Positions 62,633 to 64,000 of a stretch of 64,000 nt of DNA are shown in pieces. The first letter of the stretch is position 1. Each line of letters starts with the position of its first letter. Origin of the DNA: Methylomicrobium lacus_A (GTDB taxonomy: Bacteria > Pseudomonadota > Gammaproteobacteria > Methylococcales > Methylomonadaceae); contig NZ_CP169217.1 in NCBI RefSeq assembly GCF_041897535.1, positions 3,844,001 through 3,908,000 of the forward strand, read 5' to 3'. A program made the translations under genes and the position numbers. The notes beneath the pieces were generated by a model. It did no database searches. It saw nothing but the letters and a program-made list of their open reading frames with translations, and was not told the origin of the DNA.

Positions 62633-63658
62633 CTACGCTGCCGCGTTCAACTGCTTCACACAATCCGCAATTAGCCGCGGCCCCTGATAAATCAGGCCGC
62701 TGTAAATCTGTACCAGGCTGGCGCCGGCCGCGATTTTCTCAGCCGCATCCTCCCCGCTTAAAATCCCTCCCGCCGCGATGATCGGACAGCGGCCGTTCAA
62801 TTCCGCCGCCAGCGCGCGCACGACATGCGTGGATTTTTCCTTGACCGGCGCGCCGCTCAAGCCGCCCGCCTCGGAAGCCAGGGGGTGTCCTGCGATTTTG
62901 TCCCGGTCCAGCGTGGTGTTGGTCGCGATCACGCCGTCGATCGCAAAGCCGACCAAAAGCCGAGCGATTTGCATGATGTCTTCATCATTCAAATCGGGCG
63001 CGATTTTGACGACGATTGGCACGTAGCGCAGGTGGGTCTCGGCCAGTTTGAATTGCTCTTCTTTCAAGGCCGACAGCAAGTTTTTCAATTCGTCGCCTTG
63101 CTGCAACTGGCGCAGATTCTTCGTGTTCGGCGAGGAAATATTGATCGTGACATAGCTGGCCGAGGCATAGACCTTGCGGAATCCTATCAGATAATCGTCG
63201 GTCGCCCGCTCGATCGGCGTGTCGAAATTCTTGCCGATGTTGATGCCGAGAATGCCCTGGTAATCGGCCTGGCGGACCTGTTCGAGCAGATGGTCCACGC
63301 CCAGATTGTTGAAGCCCATCCTATTAATGATCGCCTGGTGTTCTGGCAGCCTGAACAAGCGCGGCTTCGGATTGCCGGGCTGCGGCCGCGGCGTGACCGT
63401 GCCGATTTCGATGAAACCGAAGCCGAGCGCGGCCAGGGCATCGATATGGTCGCCGTTCTTGTCGAGGCCGGCCGCGAGTCCGACCGGGTTTTTGAAGGTC
63501 AGCCCCATCACCTCGACCGGCTCGGCCTTGATTTCGGGATAAAGCCAGCGGCCGATGGCCGAGGCGGAGGCCATGTCGAGCAGTTTCAGCGTGACGCCAT
63601 GTGCGGCTTCAGGATTCAGCTTGAAAAGTAAGGGACGCAATAAAGGATAAAGATTCAT
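62633..63658 (-). CDS. pyrD: Dihydroorotate dehydrogenase (quinone), class 2
   Basis: The 341-residue product (E. coli 336) has the N-terminal membrane-associating helices (MNLYPLLRPLLFKLNPEAAH), FKNPVGLAAGLDKNGDHIDA, the catalytic serine region NISSPNTKNLRQLQ near residue 175 and the FMN-phosphate region AAGGILSGEDAAEKI. It oxidises dihydroorotate using quinone in pyrimidine synthesis. It begins 15 bases downstream of the thiO-like stop, so the two may be co-transcribed. Confidence 0.96.
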   Translation of the reverse strand: MNLYPLLRPLLFKLNPEAAHGVTLKLLDMASASAIGRWLYPEIKAEPVEVMGLTFKNPVGLAAGLDKNGDHIDALAALGFGFIEIGTVTPRPQPGNPKPRLFRLPEHQAIINRMGFNNLGVDHLLEQVRQADYQGILGINIGKNFDTPIERATDDYLIGFRKVYASASYVTINISSPNTKNLRQLQQGDELKNLLSALKEEQFKLAETHLRYVPIVVKIAPDLNDEDIMQIARLLVGFAIDGVIATNTTLDRDKIAGHPLASEAGGLSGAPVKEKSTHVVRALAAELNGRCPIIAAGGILSGEDAAEKIAAGASLVQIYSGLIYQGPRLIADCVKQLNAAA

Positions 63659-63673
63659 GCGGTAGAAATGGTG

Positions 63674-64000
63674 TTAATGCAAACTGGAAAATTGATAAGG
63701 TTCCGGGGCGACGCGCGGCGTGCGCTCCAGGATCAGGTCGGCCAACAGTTCGGCCGAAGCCGGACCCATCGCCAGGCCGTTTCTGAAATGGCCGGCGTTG
63801 ATGAAAAGATTCTCAATTTCGGGGTGGCGGCCGATATAGGGGACGCCATGCTCGGTGCCCGGCCTGAGTCCCGCCCAGTGTTTGATGATCGGGAATTGTT
63901 TCAGCTTGGGCATCAGCGCGAATGCGAAATCTTTCAGTTGGTCATACACTTCGGCCGACGGCGTTTTGTCGAATTGATCGTGCTCGACCGAACTGCCGGC
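63674..64000 (-). CDS. ThiO-like FAD-dependent amine oxidase, C-terminal part (5' end outside window)
   Basis: The last 108 codons of a gene entering from the right edge are visible. The sequence has WAGLRPGTEHGVPYIGRHPE and NLFINAGHFRNGLAMGPAS, the C-terminal FAD-contacting region of the DAO/glycine oxidase family. ThiO makes dehydroglycine for the thiazole moiety of thiamine; D-amino acid dehydrogenases and other DAO members look similar at this end. The N-terminal dinucleotide fold lies outside the window. Confidence 0.75.
   Translation of the reverse strand, partial: AGSSVEHDQFDKTPSAEVYDQLKDFAFALMPKLKQFPIIKHWAGLRPGTEHGVPYIGRHPEIENLFINAGHFRNGLAMGPASAELLADLILERTPRVAPEPYQFSSLH

Overview
The window is a gene-dense chromosomal segment, with high GC over most of its length, from a free-living gammaproteobacterium. 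Evidence for Gammaproteobacteria is the gene order miaB-phoH-ybeY-corC, pyrG-kdsA-eno-ftsB-ispD-ispF and rlmH-maf-rng-yhdP-tldD-pmbA. An SmbP-like histidine-rich periplasmic protein (best known from ammonia oxidisers) and an unusually long GltB hint at a methanotroph of the Methylococcales. That is inference: no methane-oxidation gene lies in the window. No rRNA, tRNA, CRISPR array or complete insertion sequence was seen.

Layout. 1-4.3 kb: a truncated membrane protein and ppx, divergent from a YadGH-type ABC exporter. 4.0-7.4 kb: oadG-oadA-oadB, a sodium-pumping decarboxylase. 7.4-15.0 kb: a visibly AT-richer accessory stretch with a flavin-reductase-like gene, a three-gene RND efflux operon, a MITE-like element and decayed non-coding DNA. 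15.0-21.1 kb: a minus-strand operon of an Hsp70-like ATPase, a small membrane protein and a RelE-like/SF1 helicase/ankyrin fusion. 21.4-25.0 kb: miaB-phoH-ybeY-corC. 25.1-27.9 kb: a PuuD-like membrane protein, a strong candidate structured small RNA (about 25994-26182, minus strand) and a BepA-like protease. 28.0-31.5 kb: proS, an SmbP-like protein and two uncharacterised coiled-coil genes. 31.6-38.9 kb: a CysJ-like diflavin reductase beside an oversized glutamate synthase. 39.4-42.4 kb: a UbiH-family hydroxylase and a tandemly duplicated lipoprotein pair, the second with an OmpA domain and 11 copies of an 18-bp repeat. 42.6-50.8 kb: accA, tilS, pyrG, kdsA, eno, ftsB, ispD, ispF. 50.8-62.6 kb: a secreted hypothetical, rlmH, maf, rng, yhdP, a nitrilase-family amidase, a BamC-like lipoprotein, tldD, pmbA. 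62.6-64 kb: pyrD and the end of a ThiO-like oxidase.

Most genes are housekeeping: tRNA and rRNA maturation, fatty-acid, nucleotide, Kdo and isoprenoid precursors, envelope quality control. The items that stand out are the small RNA candidate, the helicase fusion with its Hsp70 partner, the variant GltB beside a diflavin reductase with no gltD nearby, and the duplicated lipoproteins. All calls are from reading the sequence; no database search was run.
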